NCBI GenBank assembly: GCA_944372335.1
Contig: CALVYQ010000012.1
Span: 1-32,069 of the forward strand
Direction of reading: 5' to 3'
From: an uncultured Clostridia bacterium
GTDB taxonomy: Bacteria > Bacillota > Clostridia > Christensenellales > UBA1242
Length of the DNA stretch: 32,069 nt
In this document: positions 1 to 7,720 of the stretch, piece after piece
Position numbering within the stretch: position 1 is the first letter of the stretch
How the letters are laid out: every line of letters starts with the position of its first letter
The notes under the pieces: model-generated
What the model saw: only the letters and a program-made list of their open reading frames with translations
The model's database searches: none
What the model was told of the DNA's origin: nothing
Position numbers and translations under genes: made by a program

Positions 1-369
1 AGCGTAAGTAGGCAAAGCGGAACATATACCTATGTATCATTAGGCAATAACAGCACAAGATACACACTTTTAAGTGTTATGGTGGCAGATGAGATAGCTA
101 ACAACAGTGACCAAGCAAGTGGCATAGGCGACTTTGCAGGCAGACTAAATAGTTCTGAAATAGATACCTGCTTTGTCAGAAAGTCAAGGACGATAGACGA
201 GGAGATAGGTGGCTTTGTGGGCAACACAACCTCTGGAACAATCAGCTATGCCTACACATCACGCATGGATTTTGTAACAAACACAACAGGAACAACGATG
301 AACCATATACACACACAAATCTCCGACATCACTACCTGTCCAGAGTGTGCCGACCGCTTCATCTGGTAA
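1..369 (+). CDS. C-terminal end of a GLUG-repeat, surface-type protein (5' end outside window)
   Basis: The frame is open from base 1 to a TAA at 367-369 and gives 122 residues. A methionine at 79 is internal: the frame upstream of it has the same Ser/Thr/Asn/Gly-rich character and no ribosome-binding site precedes it, so this is the tail of a longer gene. The segment GGFVGNTTSGTISYAYTS (about residues 68-85) fits the GLUG motif pattern (GG-hydrophobic-G, then G-x-I-x-x-S-Y-A). GLUG motifs occur as tandem repeats in large secreted or cell-surface proteins, often near peptidases or adhesin domains. The last residues contain a CPEC pair, unusual for an extracellular repeat tail. No sortase motif is seen. 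The function of the whole protein cannot be judged from this fragment. A good terminator follows. Confidence 0.6.
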   Translation, partial: SVSRQSGTYTYVSLGNNSTRYTLLSVMVADEIANNSDQASGIGDFAGRLNSSEIDTCFVRKSRTIDEEIGGFVGNTTSGTISYAYTSRMDFVTNTTGTTMNHIHTQISDITTCPECADRFIW

Positions 370-398
370 ATTACAAAAAAAATATATATTAAATCTTA

Positions 399-446
399 AA
401 AACTCTATCTCTTAAAGCCTAGTGCTAAATTAGATAGAGTTTTATT
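399..446 (+). terminator. Intrinsic terminator after the GLUG-repeat gene
   Basis: A 12-bp perfect stem (AAAACTCTATCT at 399-410, AGATAGAGTTTT at 432-443) encloses a 21-nt loop, and the 3' arm runs into TTTTATTTT. It lies 30 bp past the stop codon at 369. Confidence 0.75.
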
Positions 447-480
447 TTGTAAAAGAATTTTCTAAGAATTATGTTTGTAG

Positions 481-516
481 TTTTTTAACAAAATTAATGC
501 TGAGCAATTCCAGCAT
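481..516 (-). terminator. Probable weak terminator for murB
   Basis: Read on the minus strand, a 6-bp stem (ATGCTG / CAGCAT, plus-strand positions 497-502 and 511-516) is followed by a T-rich stretch (TAATTTTGTT) leading to position 481. It lies about 40 bp beyond the murB stop. The stem is short, so this is tentative. Confidence 0.4.
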
Positions 517-556
517 ATTGAATTTTATTATATTTTAACTGCAAAAATTAAAGTTT

Positions 557-1399
557 TTAATTTAATAAGATAATTTCTTCTTCAAAATCTATTCCAGCTT
601 TATTTTTAACATAGTCAATTAGAGCACGCACATCAATAGATTTGGCGTTATCAACATTAATGATAAATCCAGCGTGCTTTTTTGAAATTTCTGCTCCACC
701 AATTTTTGTACCTTTCAAATTGAGACTGTCAATAAGCTTTGCCGGTATCAAATCATTTGTTCGTTTAAACACACTTCCTGCACTTGGATAATTTAATGGT
801 TGACTTTTTTTTCGGCATTCAAAATAATATCTTTGTTTTTCTTTGATTATATTTTCATCTGTTTTTTTTAATTTAACTTCTGCGCCAAGTATGATACCTT
901 CAATATTAGACTTACGATATGAAAAAGGAATATCATATTTTTTAAGCCAAATGATTTTATCGTCTTTTAAAATCTTAATTCGTTTTATAAAATCAAATAT
1001 TGTATGTCCATAGGCTCCACCATTCATATATACAAGCCCACCGAATGAAGCGGGAATTCCAAAGCTCCACTCTAAACCATCAAATTTATTCATCAAACAA
1101 AAATTGTTTAAAGCATAGATATTTACACCTGCTTCTATATATATGCCACTTTTTTTCTCAGTGATTTTATCAAAATATTTAAGCGAGATTAAAATTTTTT
1201 CTAAGTCGTAGTCAGGGAAAAGCAAATTACTTCCATTTCCTAAAATAAAATAATCTAATCCATTATTTTTACATTCTTTTATCACTCTTTTTAACTCATA
1301 AATATTTTTAGGAAAGACTATTGTTCCTCTTCCACCTATTTTGAAGGTATTGTATGATTTTAAATCAGCATTTTTGATTGTTTCAATATTTTTAAACAT
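557..1399 (-). CDS. murB: UDP-N-acetylenolpyruvoylglucosamine reductase
   Basis: MurB is a cytoplasmic FAD enzyme that uses NADPH to reduce UDP-GlcNAc-enolpyruvate to UDP-MurNAc, the second committed step of peptidoglycan synthesis. At 280 residues it has the size of type II MurB. Visible signatures: the YNTFKIGG start (residues 16-23), the FAD-binding GNGSNLL (54-60), the IPASFGG-MNGGAYG segment (115-131), the substrate-binding Arg162 in YRKSNI, the catalytic Ser209 in AGSVFKR, the IGGAEISKKHAGF segment (233-245) and a C-terminal acidic cluster (FEEE, 272-275) holding the expected catalytic Glu. The gene is divergent from dtd. No Shine-Dalgarno precedes the ATG, but a promoter-like -10 ends six bases upstream of it, suggesting a leaderless transcript. 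Confidence 0.95.
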   Translation of the reverse strand: MFKNIETIKNADLKSYNTFKIGGRGTIVFPKNIYELKRVIKECKNNGLDYFILGNGSNLLFPDYDLEKILISLKYFDKITEKKSGIYIEAGVNIYALNNFCLMNKFDGLEWSFGIPASFGGLVYMNGGAYGHTIFDFIKRIKILKDDKIIWLKKYDIPFSYRKSNIEGIILGAEVKLKKTDENIIKEKQRYYFECRKKSQPLNYPSAGSVFKRTNDLIPAKLIDSLNLKGTKIGGAEISKKHAGFIINVDNAKSIDVRALIDYVKNKAGIDFEEEIILLN

Positions 1400-1404
1400 A
1401 ATAT

Positions 1405-1433
1405 TTAATATGAAACTATATTAGATTTTGTAA
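1405..1433 (-). promoter_or_regulatory. Promoter of murB, predicting a leaderless mRNA
   Basis: Minus strand: -35 TTACAA (1433-1428), 17-bp spacer, -10 TATTAA (1410-1405). The expected transcription start falls at or next to the A of the murB ATG (1399), leaving no room for a ribosome-binding site. Confidence 0.5.
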
Positions 1434-1447
1434 TAACCTATAAAGAA

Positions 1448-1476
1448 TTGACAAAAGTAATTATATTTGATATCAT
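1448..1476 (+). promoter_or_regulatory. Sigma-A-type promoter of dtd
   Basis: -35 TTGACA (1448-1453, perfect consensus), 17-bp spacer, -10 TATCAT (1471-1476). The expected start is near 1483, immediately followed by the GAGGT ribosome-binding site (1483-1487) and the ATG at 1492, so the leader would be only about 9 nt. Confidence 0.75.
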
Positions 1477-1491
1477 ATAAATGAGGTTCTG

Positions 1492-1935
1492 ATGAAAGCG
1501 GTTGTTCAAAAGGTCAATAGTGCGAAGTTATATGTTGACAATGTTATTATCTCTGAAATAAAAAGAGGCTTTGTGGTGTATTTTTGTGTCGAGAAAGGGG
1601 ATAAAGAGGAGCTTTTAGCCTATTTCGCAAAAAAAATCTCAAAACTTCGCATTTTTGAAGATGAAAATGGCAAGATGAATCTCTCGCTAACTGATGTGGG
1701 TGGTGAGATTTTGCTGGTATCACAGTTTACTTTGGCAGGTAGCGTTGAACATGGCTTTCGACCGTCATTTACAGATGCGGAAGAGCCTAAGAGAGCAGAA
1801 GAATTGTATCTTTGTTTGGCAAAAAGCTTAAACGAAGTTGTGCCTACAAAGACGGGAGTTTTTGGAGCAATGATGAGAATTGTACAGGAAAACGTTGGGC
1901 CTGTGACAATTATTATTGAAAAAAATAAGGAGTGA
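1492..1935 (+). CDS. dtd: D-aminoacyl-tRNA deacylase
   Basis: Dtd hydrolyses D-amino acids (classically D-Tyr) and mischarged glycine from tRNA, proofreading chirality after charging. The 147-residue length is typical. The two cross-subunit signature motifs are present: SQFTL (about residues 77-81), containing the active-site Thr, and the GPVT motif (about 136-139), which carries the chiral-selection Gly-cisPro. The start MKAVVQKV is a standard family N-terminus. The stop at 1933-1935 lies 4 bp before the ATG (1940) of the next membrane-protein gene, whose ribosome-binding site is inside the dtd 3' end, so the two are probably co-transcribed. Confidence 0.95.
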   Translation: MKAVVQKVNSAKLYVDNVIISEIKRGFVVYFCVEKGDKEELLAYFAKKISKLRIFEDENGKMNLSLTDVGGEILLVSQFTLAGSVEHGFRPSFTDAEEPKRAEELYLCLAKSLNEVVPTKTGVFGAMMRIVQENVGPVTIIIEKNKE

Positions 1936-1939
1936 AAAC

Positions 1940-2566
1940 ATGAAAAGAAATTTAATGTATGCTGGTGCAATACTTGGAGTTGTTGGTTCTTCAATTGCAA
2001 CATTTGCTTATGCGATTTCGTTTTTATATATAGTTTTTGGCTTTTCTACAATTCTAAATTTGATTAATGCAGAAATTCCAAATGAAGCGTATCAAATAAC
2101 GAATGATTTACTTGTGGCTTTAGCAATTATCATTTTTATTATGCTTATTATCAGTGTGTTTGCAATAATATTCAATGCAAAGTCCATTTCTATTTCAAAA
2201 TCATCGCATGAAGAGTTTATGGCTAAAAAGAGCAATGTTGTGGCTGCTATTACCTTTAATTTTATCACCTTGGCGATGGTGCTTATAGTTGCTGCTATTT
2301 TGATGATTGTCGATTTAACTCGTGAAAAGGATCGGGTTTCGGTAAATGGGAATGTGGTTACTAGCAGTGCTAATGTAAAAGAGGAAACTCAAAAGCTAGA
2401 AAAGACAGCACCAATCGAAAAAAATACCGTTTTAGGCGACAAACTTGCTGTTTTAGAAAAAGATTTAAATACGCTTAAAAATCTACGTGAAAAAGAATTA
2501 ATTTCTGATGAAGAGTATGAAAAATTACGTTCAGAAAGAATTAATCAACATATCAATAATATTTAA
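1940..2566 (+). CDS. Small membrane protein with C-terminal SHOCT-like domain
   Basis: The chosen start is ATG 1940, 5 bp after AAGGAGTG (1927-1934); an in-frame TTG at 1916 lies before that site. The product is 208 residues. Three hydrophobic segments are seen, at about residues 5-35, 58-85 and 101-125. They are followed by a polar Ser/Thr/Val linker and a charged C-terminus (about 165-205) with the pattern L-x-x-L-x-x-L-(R/K)-E-K-x-L-I-S-D-E-E-Y-E-K-L, typical of SHOCT (short C-terminal) domains. SHOCT domains sit at the ends of many unrelated membrane proteins and may mediate oligomerisation; the membrane part is not recognised. It follows dtd closely and precedes a terminator, so the pair looks like a bicistronic unit. 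The function is unknown. Confidence 0.75.
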   Translation: MKRNLMYAGAILGVVGSSIATFAYAISFLYIVFGFSTILNLINAEIPNEAYQITNDLLVALAIIIFIMLIISVFAIIFNAKSISISKSSHEEFMAKKSNVVAAITFNFITLAMVLIVAAILMIVDLTREKDRVSVNGNVVTSSANVKEETQKLEKTAPIEKNTVLGDKLAVLEKDLNTLKNLREKELISDEEYEKLRSERINQHINNI

Positions 2567-2585
2567 AATAGTCAAATTTAGTTAT

Positions 2586-2632
2586 AAGGTGTGTAAATAT
2601 GACAAAAAAGTCATTTACACATCTTATTTTTT
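2586..2632 (+). terminator. Intrinsic terminator of the dtd unit
   Basis: A long stem is formed by 2586-2603 (AAGGTGTGTAAATATGAC) and 2610-2625 (GTCATTTACACATCTT), with a six-A loop and a T-rich tail (ATTTTTTATTTT). It separates the dtd unit from spoIIE. Confidence 0.8.
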
Positions 2633-2689
2633 ATTTTAAAATTAATTTGATTAACTTTTATGAGCAATAGACTGTTTTATGAGGTAAAA

Positions 2690-4981
2690 ATGAAAAAATT
2701 TGACAAAATTTTGAAGGGTGGAATATTGTTTTTGTCCTTTGTGCTATTGTTTTTTGTTTTAAACAATGCTAGCATAAATAATCTCTTGTATCCTTTTTCT
2801 TTTGGTATGTTGTTTGCATTGACGTGGGCTAATCAAAAGGTATATCTTTTAGTTCCGGCCTACTTAATTGCGGGACTAACTCTAGATTTTTCTCTGAATA
2901 GTGCTATATCCCTTTTGGTTACAATTTTTATGCTAATTGTGCCTTACTACATTCATGTGCTTTGTAAAAAAGTGATGAAAAAATGGGAATTTGGCTTATT
3001 TTCACTTCTATCTCAAACAGCAACGCTTGTGTTTACCATTGTTTCTAACGGCTCAATCTTGCTTACCGCCATCAATATAATCTTAGGTGTTTTGTATATG
3101 TATTCGGCAATTATCATCTTTGAGGCTCTTGTTGTGCGTGGATTTACAAATAAGTTGACTAGTTTAGAGCTTATTTCTTTGTTTATAATTGTCATGAGTT
3201 TATGCTCTGGCCTTGTCAATATATCTATTGGAGAATTTTCTTTTTTAAAGCTTTTTGTATCTCTCATTATCTTTATTTTTGCATTTACTTCCTCTTCTGT
3301 TCTTACACTTCTTATGGCAATAACAGCAGGATTTGGTGCTCTTCTTGCCACAAATAATCCTATTTTTATGACACCTTTTGTTATTTGGGCACTTTGTGCG
3401 CTTGTATTTAAAAATCATCACAAAGTGTTCATGATAATTGGTGTTTTATGCTCAGAGGTTATCATTGGACTTTACTTTAAGCTTTATCCAATATTTACTA
3501 TAGTTGAAGCATTACCGGTTGTAATTTCAGCTTGTATTTTCTTTATATTGCCAAATAGATGGCTTAACGAATTTGCTGTCATTTTTAATCTTTCAAAGGA
3601 TAGGCTTGCTATGAAGAATGTTGTCAACAGAAATCGTGAACTTTTGAGCAAGAGGTTATCCAATCTCGCCGAAGTTTTTAATGATATGAACATCATATAT
3701 CGCAATATGATTAAAAGAGGAATGAGTAAAGATGATGTAAAAAAAGTTTTATATGAGGAGATATGTGAGAAAATTTGTTCCTACTGTCCTGAGCGAAATC
3801 ATTGCCATAGAACCTTTGCAGATAGCACGAAAAAAGTGTTTGAGGAACTTATTGCTATTGCCTTTGAGCGTGGCAAGGCAACACTTATAGATATTCCATC
3901 ATATTTGACCTCCCGTTGCAAACAGACAACAGCAATTCTTGGCTCTGTAAACACTCTTACTGCACAGTATAAAAAATATTTAACGATGCTTGCTGATGTA
4001 GATTCAAGCAAAATAATAATAGCAGAACAACTTTTAGGTATTAGTAAAGTGATAGATACATTGTCAAAGGAGGTTGATTCAAATATCTCTTTCGATACGG
4101 TGCGAGAAAACAAGATACTTGACGAACTAACTTATCATAATATTATATGTATTGATGCGGTTGTCTTTGAAAAGGATATTCATACAGAGGTAGCGTCATT
4201 AGTTGTTAGAAATGATGATGCACAGAAGTTGAGGCTTGTTGACTGTGTCGGCAAAGTTTGTGGACAAAAAATGGCTGTCTATGAGATGTTTCCAAGTGCT
4301 CGTCCTAATTATACTGTTGTTAACTTAAAGACAGCTCCTCGTTTTGATTGTATGTTTGGTGTCAGTCAAAAGACAAAGAGCAAAAGTTCGACAAGCGGAG
4401 ATAACTATAGCGTAATAAAGCTTCAGGAAGATAAAATTTTGTTTGCGATAAGTGATGGTATGGGTAGTGGCGAAAAGGCAGAAAATTATAGCGAACTATC
4501 ACTCGCTCTCATAGAAAATTTTTATAAGGCAGGCTTTGATAACGATATCATAATAAGCTCTGTCAACAAGCTTTTAAATTTGCATAAAGACGACATATTC
4601 TCTGCACTTGATATTGGTGTGTTAGATTTAAAAAATGGTATATGTGATTTTATTAAAATGGCAAGTCCTGTCACTTTTATCATTAACACTGAGGAAGTTA
4701 AAAAGGTGGAATCTTCTTCTCTTCCGTTAGGCATTGTTGATAAGCTTGAGCCATTGGTAAAGAAGGAGGTTATAAGTGTAGGAGATTATATTATTCTTGT
4801 TTCAGATGGTATCAGTGACAGTTTTGAAAGTGATGAAAGTTTTAAAGAAGAATTATTATCTTTAAACAAAAGCAATCCTCAGGAGATTGCTGACCAAATT
4901 ATAGAAAGAGCCTTATCAAAAAATAAAGGTTATGCTATTGATGATATGACAGCACTTGTTATAAAAATCATAGAAAATTAA
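2690..4981 (+). CDS. spoIIE: Stage II sporulation protein E (PP2C-type Ser/Thr phosphatase)
   Basis: SpoIIE is a polytopic membrane phosphatase that dephosphorylates the anti-anti-sigma factor SpoIIAA-P in the forespore, releasing sigma-F, and also acts at the polar septum with FtsZ. I start at ATG 2690 (763 residues), preceded by GAGGT at 2681-2685; an upstream ATG at 2660 lacks a ribosome-binding site. About ten hydrophobic segments fill roughly residues 5-300. A Cys/His cluster (C..YCPERNHCH, near 360-375) and a coiled region follow. The C-terminal phosphatase domain has SGDNYS (about 565), the metal-binding SDGMGSGE (about 587), SDGISD (about 704) and IDDMTAL (about 749). The length is slightly below the B. 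subtilis protein (827). It is followed by tilS, the usual Firmicutes neighbour. It implies sporulation capacity unless this is a relic; all core motifs look intact. Confidence 0.93.
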   Translation: MKKFDKILKGGILFLSFVLLFFVLNNASINNLLYPFSFGMLFALTWANQKVYLLVPAYLIAGLTLDFSLNSAISLLVTIFMLIVPYYIHVLCKKVMKKWEFGLFSLLSQTATLVFTIVSNGSILLTAINIILGVLYMYSAIIIFEALVVRGFTNKLTSLELISLFIIVMSLCSGLVNISIGEFSFLKLFVSLIIFIFAFTSSSVLTLLMAITAGFGALLATNNPIFMTPFVIWALCALVFKNHHKVFMIIGVLCSEVIIGLYFKLYPIFTIVEALPVVISACIFFILPNRWLNEFAVIFNLSKDRLAMKNVVNRNRELLSKRLSNLAEVFNDMNIIYRNMIKRGMSKDDVKKVLYEEICEKICSYCPERNHCHRTFADSTKKVFEELIAIAFERGKATLIDIPSYLTSRCKQTTAILGSVNTLTAQYKKYLTMLADVDSSKIIIAEQLLGISKVIDTLSKEVDSNISFDTVRENKILDELTYHNIICIDAVVFEKDIHTEVASLVVRNDDAQKLRLVDCVGKVCGQKMAVYEMFPSARPNYTVVNLKTAPRFDCMFGVSQKTKSKSSTSGDNYSVIKLQEDKILFAISDGMGSGEKAENYSELSLALIENFYKAGFDNDIIISSVNKLLNLHKDDIFSALDIGVLDLKNGICDFIKMASPVTFIINTEEVKKVESSSLPLGIVDKLEPLVKKEVISVGDYIILVSDGISDSFESDESFKEELLSLNKSNPQEIADQIIERALSKNKGYAIDDMTALVIKIIEN

Positions 4982-5058
4982 AAATCGCTAAAAAAGCATA
5001 TAAAAATCAAAAAAAATGCGTTTTTATATCAAAAATTCTTAATTTTCTTAAAAAGATA

Positions 5059-5087
5059 TTGTTTTTTCCACTTTTATATTGTATAAT
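5059..5087 (+). promoter_or_regulatory. Promoter of tilS
   Basis: -35 TTGTTT (5059-5064, only TTG conserved), 17-bp spacer, perfect -10 TATAAT (5082-5087). The tilS ATG is at 5111, after AAAGG (5096-5100). Confidence 0.6.
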
Positions 5088-5110
5088 AAAGACATAAAGG
5101 TTGGGAAACT

Positions 5111-6433
5111 ATGAATGAAATTTTAGATTTTATCAAAGAGCATAAGCTTGTAAAAAAGGGTGATGTTATAGGTGTTGGTGTCAGCGGTGGGGTTGACTCT
5201 ATGTGCTTGTTGCACTATTTAAACAGCGTAAAAGAGCAACTTGATATTGAGGTTGTTGGTATTCACATCAATCATGGCATACGTGAAGAGAGTTATGATG
5301 AAGCCCGTTTTGTTTTAGAAAAGTGTAAAGAAATGGGAATTAGGGTGTATAAATTCACCATCGATTCAAACAAGATTGCAAAAGAGAAAAAGATTAGTTT
5401 GGAAACGGCGGCACGTGAAGGTAGATACGGTGTGTTTGAGGCACTCATAAAGAAAGATATTGTTGATAAGATTGCTCTTGCTCATCACATGAGTGACCAA
5501 GCAGAGACTATTCTTATGCACCTATTTCGAGGTGCGGGTGTTAAAGGTGCAAAGGGTATGGAGCCGATGCGTGATGGAATTTACATTAGGCCGATGTTGA
5601 ATACCTCAAAGAAAGAGATACTTGAATATGCATCTATGAACAATTTAGAATACGTGGAAGACAATAGCAATTATGACAATTCTTACAGCAGAAATTATAT
5701 GCGTAATGTTGTTATGAAGGATATTTTGGAACGTTGGCCAAATGCTATAGAGGCAATCAACAGTTTTTCTCGTACTGTATGCGAGGACGATGACTATATA
5801 GACAGTAATTTAGATTTAAATTCTTTGATTATAGATGATAAAGTTGTGCAGCTGCCATGCAGTGTCTTTAAACTCCACAGTGCGATTTACAGCAGATTGG
5901 TGTTTAAAGCACTTTCACTTATAAATGTGAAAAAGGATATTGAGAGAAAGCATATTGAAAGCATAAAAGCATTAGCAGTAAATTTGGAAAATGGCAAAAA
6001 AATCAAACTTCCATTAGATGTCACTGTTACAAAAGAATACGGCTTTTTAACCTTTGAAAATGTTTATACTGAAAAACCTGTCTTACGTAAGCCTAATAAA
6101 TGTTTTTCGTTTGATGTTGAGAATTTTGGAACAGTTACAATCAACCGTGTTAAGACAGGCGATTTGACGGACGGATTATATTTTGACTATCGCAAAGTGC
6201 CAAAAGATGCATATTGGAGATTTAGAGAGGAAGGAGACGTCTTTGAAAAATTTGGTGGTGGAACAAAAAAGCTAAAGTCTATCTTTATCGATAAGAAAAT
6301 TCCTGTGAGAAAGCGTGATTATATTCCTGTGCTTGCAAGTGGAAATGAAGTTTATGTTATAGTAGGTGTGGCAATAAGTGATAAAGTAAAAGTTGAGAAT
6401 GTTCCGACCTGTTATCGTGTTACAGTTGAATAA
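5111..6433 (+). CDS. tilS: tRNA(Ile)-lysidine synthase
   Basis: TilS ligates lysine to C34 of tRNA-Ile(CAU) using ATP, converting it to read AUA; it is essential where that tRNA decodes AUA. The N-terminal PP-loop ATPase motif SGGVDS is at about residues 25-30. It is followed by family segments NHGIR (57-61), LETAAREGRY (about 96-105), the LAHHMSDQAET stretch and the LFRGAGVKGAKGM segment. The C-terminal TilS substrate-binding domain (about 370-440) shows KLKSIFIDKKIP and ends with a beta-rich segment. The 440-residue length is normal. Its position directly behind spoIIE is conserved in Bacilli and Clostridia, but hpt and ftsH, which usually come next, are absent; a bidirectional terminator and a minus-strand gene follow. 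Confidence 0.95.
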   Translation: MNEILDFIKEHKLVKKGDVIGVGVSGGVDSMCLLHYLNSVKEQLDIEVVGIHINHGIREESYDEARFVLEKCKEMGIRVYKFTIDSNKIAKEKKISLETAAREGRYGVFEALIKKDIVDKIALAHHMSDQAETILMHLFRGAGVKGAKGMEPMRDGIYIRPMLNTSKKEILEYASMNNLEYVEDNSNYDNSYSRNYMRNVVMKDILERWPNAIEAINSFSRTVCEDDDYIDSNLDLNSLIIDDKVVQLPCSVFKLHSAIYSRLVFKALSLINVKKDIERKHIESIKALAVNLENGKKIKLPLDVTVTKEYGFLTFENVYTEKPVLRKPNKCFSFDVENFGTVTINRVKTGDLTDGLYFDYRKVPKDAYWRFREEGDVFEKFGGGTKKLKSIFIDKKIPVRKRDYIPVLASGNEVYVIVGVAISDKVKVENVPTCYRVTVE

Positions 6434-6495
6434 AAAAACACCTTATATTTTAAATTTTCCTGATAAAGGAAGTTTAGAATAAAAGGTGCTTTTTC
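6434..6495. terminator. Bidirectional terminator between convergent tilS and the exported-protein gene
   Basis: An outer AT-rich stem with a GC-containing end (ACACCTT at 6438-6444 with AAGGTGC at 6483-6489) encloses an inner TTCC/GGAA helix (6457-6460, 6468-6471). T-runs follow on both strands: GCTTTTT on plus, and a run of seven T on minus at 6438-6432. Confidence 0.75.
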
Positions 6496-6554
6496 TTCAA
6501 TTTTTATATTATTTTATGTTTATATGAGCAAAAATGCAATTTTTTATATAAATT

Positions 6555-7538
6555 TTATAAATCATTTAGATTATAGCTATATACATTTGTTAGATTCACC
6601 CTTGTAAAAAGTTTATATTTACTGCAAGCATTTTCAAAAAGAACAAAGAGAGCATCATCTTTGATTGTTATCTCTTCACTCATTGGCGGAAGTGTTTTTG
6701 TGGAGGTTGGAGTGTCAAGAATATATGTGTCAACCTCTTCATCTAGTCCTAGGAAACTTTGTTTTGTAGATGTTCCGTTTATAATATTTTCATAGGTGTA
6801 AATATGTGAATTTGGCAAACTGTAAGAAGTTGAAAGAATGATTTTATCTTCAGTTATGCTCATACCTTGAACGAGCGATGGGGTTGAAATTGCATAGACA
6901 GGAATAAACGAACTTAAACCACAATCGTTGTTCCTATTGATTTCATAGGCAAAAGTAACTGCTTTATTTACATTGCCAGATGGAGTTTGAATTTCGTGTG
7001 AAACGTCACTTGAATAGTTTTCATCACGGTGAAATTCTCCAACTATCAAATTATTGTTATAAATTGTCACAAAATCAGCACCGTTAGGAGCGGTAAAGCG
7101 TGAATTAATGGCAAGCTCCTCGCCATTTTCTGCATTTAATACCTCTCCAAGATTGAGATAGTTTACCATATCATCGCCAACAATCCATAGCCCATCGCCA
7201 TCGCTTGTCACACCGCCGGCGTGTCCGGTATAAACTTCATCTTTAAAATTAAAAGTGACATATTTAACTTCGTTTTCGCTGTCAATTATGTATAATCTTG
7301 ACGCCGAACCGTTTGTCATGTAGCCACTGACTAAAAAGATATCGTTTGTGCTTTCATATTCCATACCTTGTGGAACGAAGCCTTCTCCTAAGCCGGGAAT
7401 TTCAAATTCTTGATTAGTTTCTGCATAAAAACTGTTATAATTTTCTCCAAAATAATATACGAAAGCAAAAATTGAAAATGCTGTGAATATTATTGTCATG
7501 ATGATAAAAAGTGCAAATTTTCCCTTTGTTATTTTCAT
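6555..7538 (-). CDS. Membrane-anchored exported protein, probable beta-propeller-like fold; function unknown
   Basis: Start ATG 7538 is preceded by AGGAGG (7550-7545). A longer open frame to 7586 would begin inside the promoter. The 327-residue product begins with a short Lys-rich stretch and one hydrophobic segment (about residues 7-29), a signal anchor or uncleaved signal peptide, so the rest should lie outside the membrane. The ectodomain starts with a GLGEGFVPQGMEY segment, then repeats of hydrophobic beta-strand-like stretches joined by turns rich in Gly, Asp and Asn (for example VSGYM, GHAGGVTSDGDGLWIVGDD and NLIVGEFH). This resembles proteins that fold as YVTN/SMP-30-type propellers, but I do not recognise a named family. 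The gene is monocistronic, with its own promoter and a terminator shared with tilS. Confidence 0.7.
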   Translation of the reverse strand: MKITKGKFALFIIMTIIFTAFSIFAFVYYFGENYNSFYAETNQEFEIPGLGEGFVPQGMEYESTNDIFLVSGYMTNGSASRLYIIDSENEVKYVTFNFKDEVYTGHAGGVTSDGDGLWIVGDDMVNYLNLGEVLNAENGEELAINSRFTAPNGADFVTIYNNNLIVGEFHRDENYSSDVSHEIQTPSGNVNKAVTFAYEINRNNDCGLSSFIPVYAISTPSLVQGMSITEDKIILSTSYSLPNSHIYTYENIINGTSTKQSFLGLDEEVDTYILDTPTSTKTLPPMSEEITIKDDALFVLFENACSKYKLFTRVNLTNVYSYNLNDL

Positions 7539-7557
7539 ATTATTCCTCCTTAAAATC

Positions 7558-7586
7558 ATTCTAGCATAAATATGAAGATTTCGCAA
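7558..7586 (-). promoter_or_regulatory. Extended -10 promoter of the exported-protein gene
   Basis: Minus strand: -35 TTGCGA (7586-7581), 17-bp spacer ending in TGC, -10 TAGAAT (7563-7558), giving an extended TGnTAGAAT box. AGGAGG follows and then the ATG at 7538, which supports that start. Confidence 0.65.
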
Positions 7587-7673
7587 ATAAATTTAAAAGT
7601 TTGTTTATAATGTTAAATATGTGCATTTATCTTGTTTTATTGGTGGATAGGCATAAAAATATTAAAATTTGTT

Positions 7674-7701
7674 TTGAATTTTTATTTTTATCCTATATAA
7701 T
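7674..7701 (+). promoter_or_regulatory. Promoter of the degV-family gene
   Basis: -35 TTGAAT (7674-7679), 16-bp spacer, perfect -10 TATAAT (7696-7701). GAGGTGAG (7711-7718) and the ATG at 7721 follow. Confidence 0.7.
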
Positions 7702-7720
7702 AGTGATTAAGAGGTGAGAT

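Noticed and set aside
4998-5029. Hairpin after spoIIE (ATATAAAAA / TTTTTATAT)
   Set aside because: It is pure A-T with a 14-nt loop and no proper T-run in phase, so too weak to call a terminator.
7539-7586. Sixteen-residue N-terminal extension of the exported-protein gene
   Set aside because: The region contains an extended -10 promoter and the AGGAGG that serves ATG 7538.
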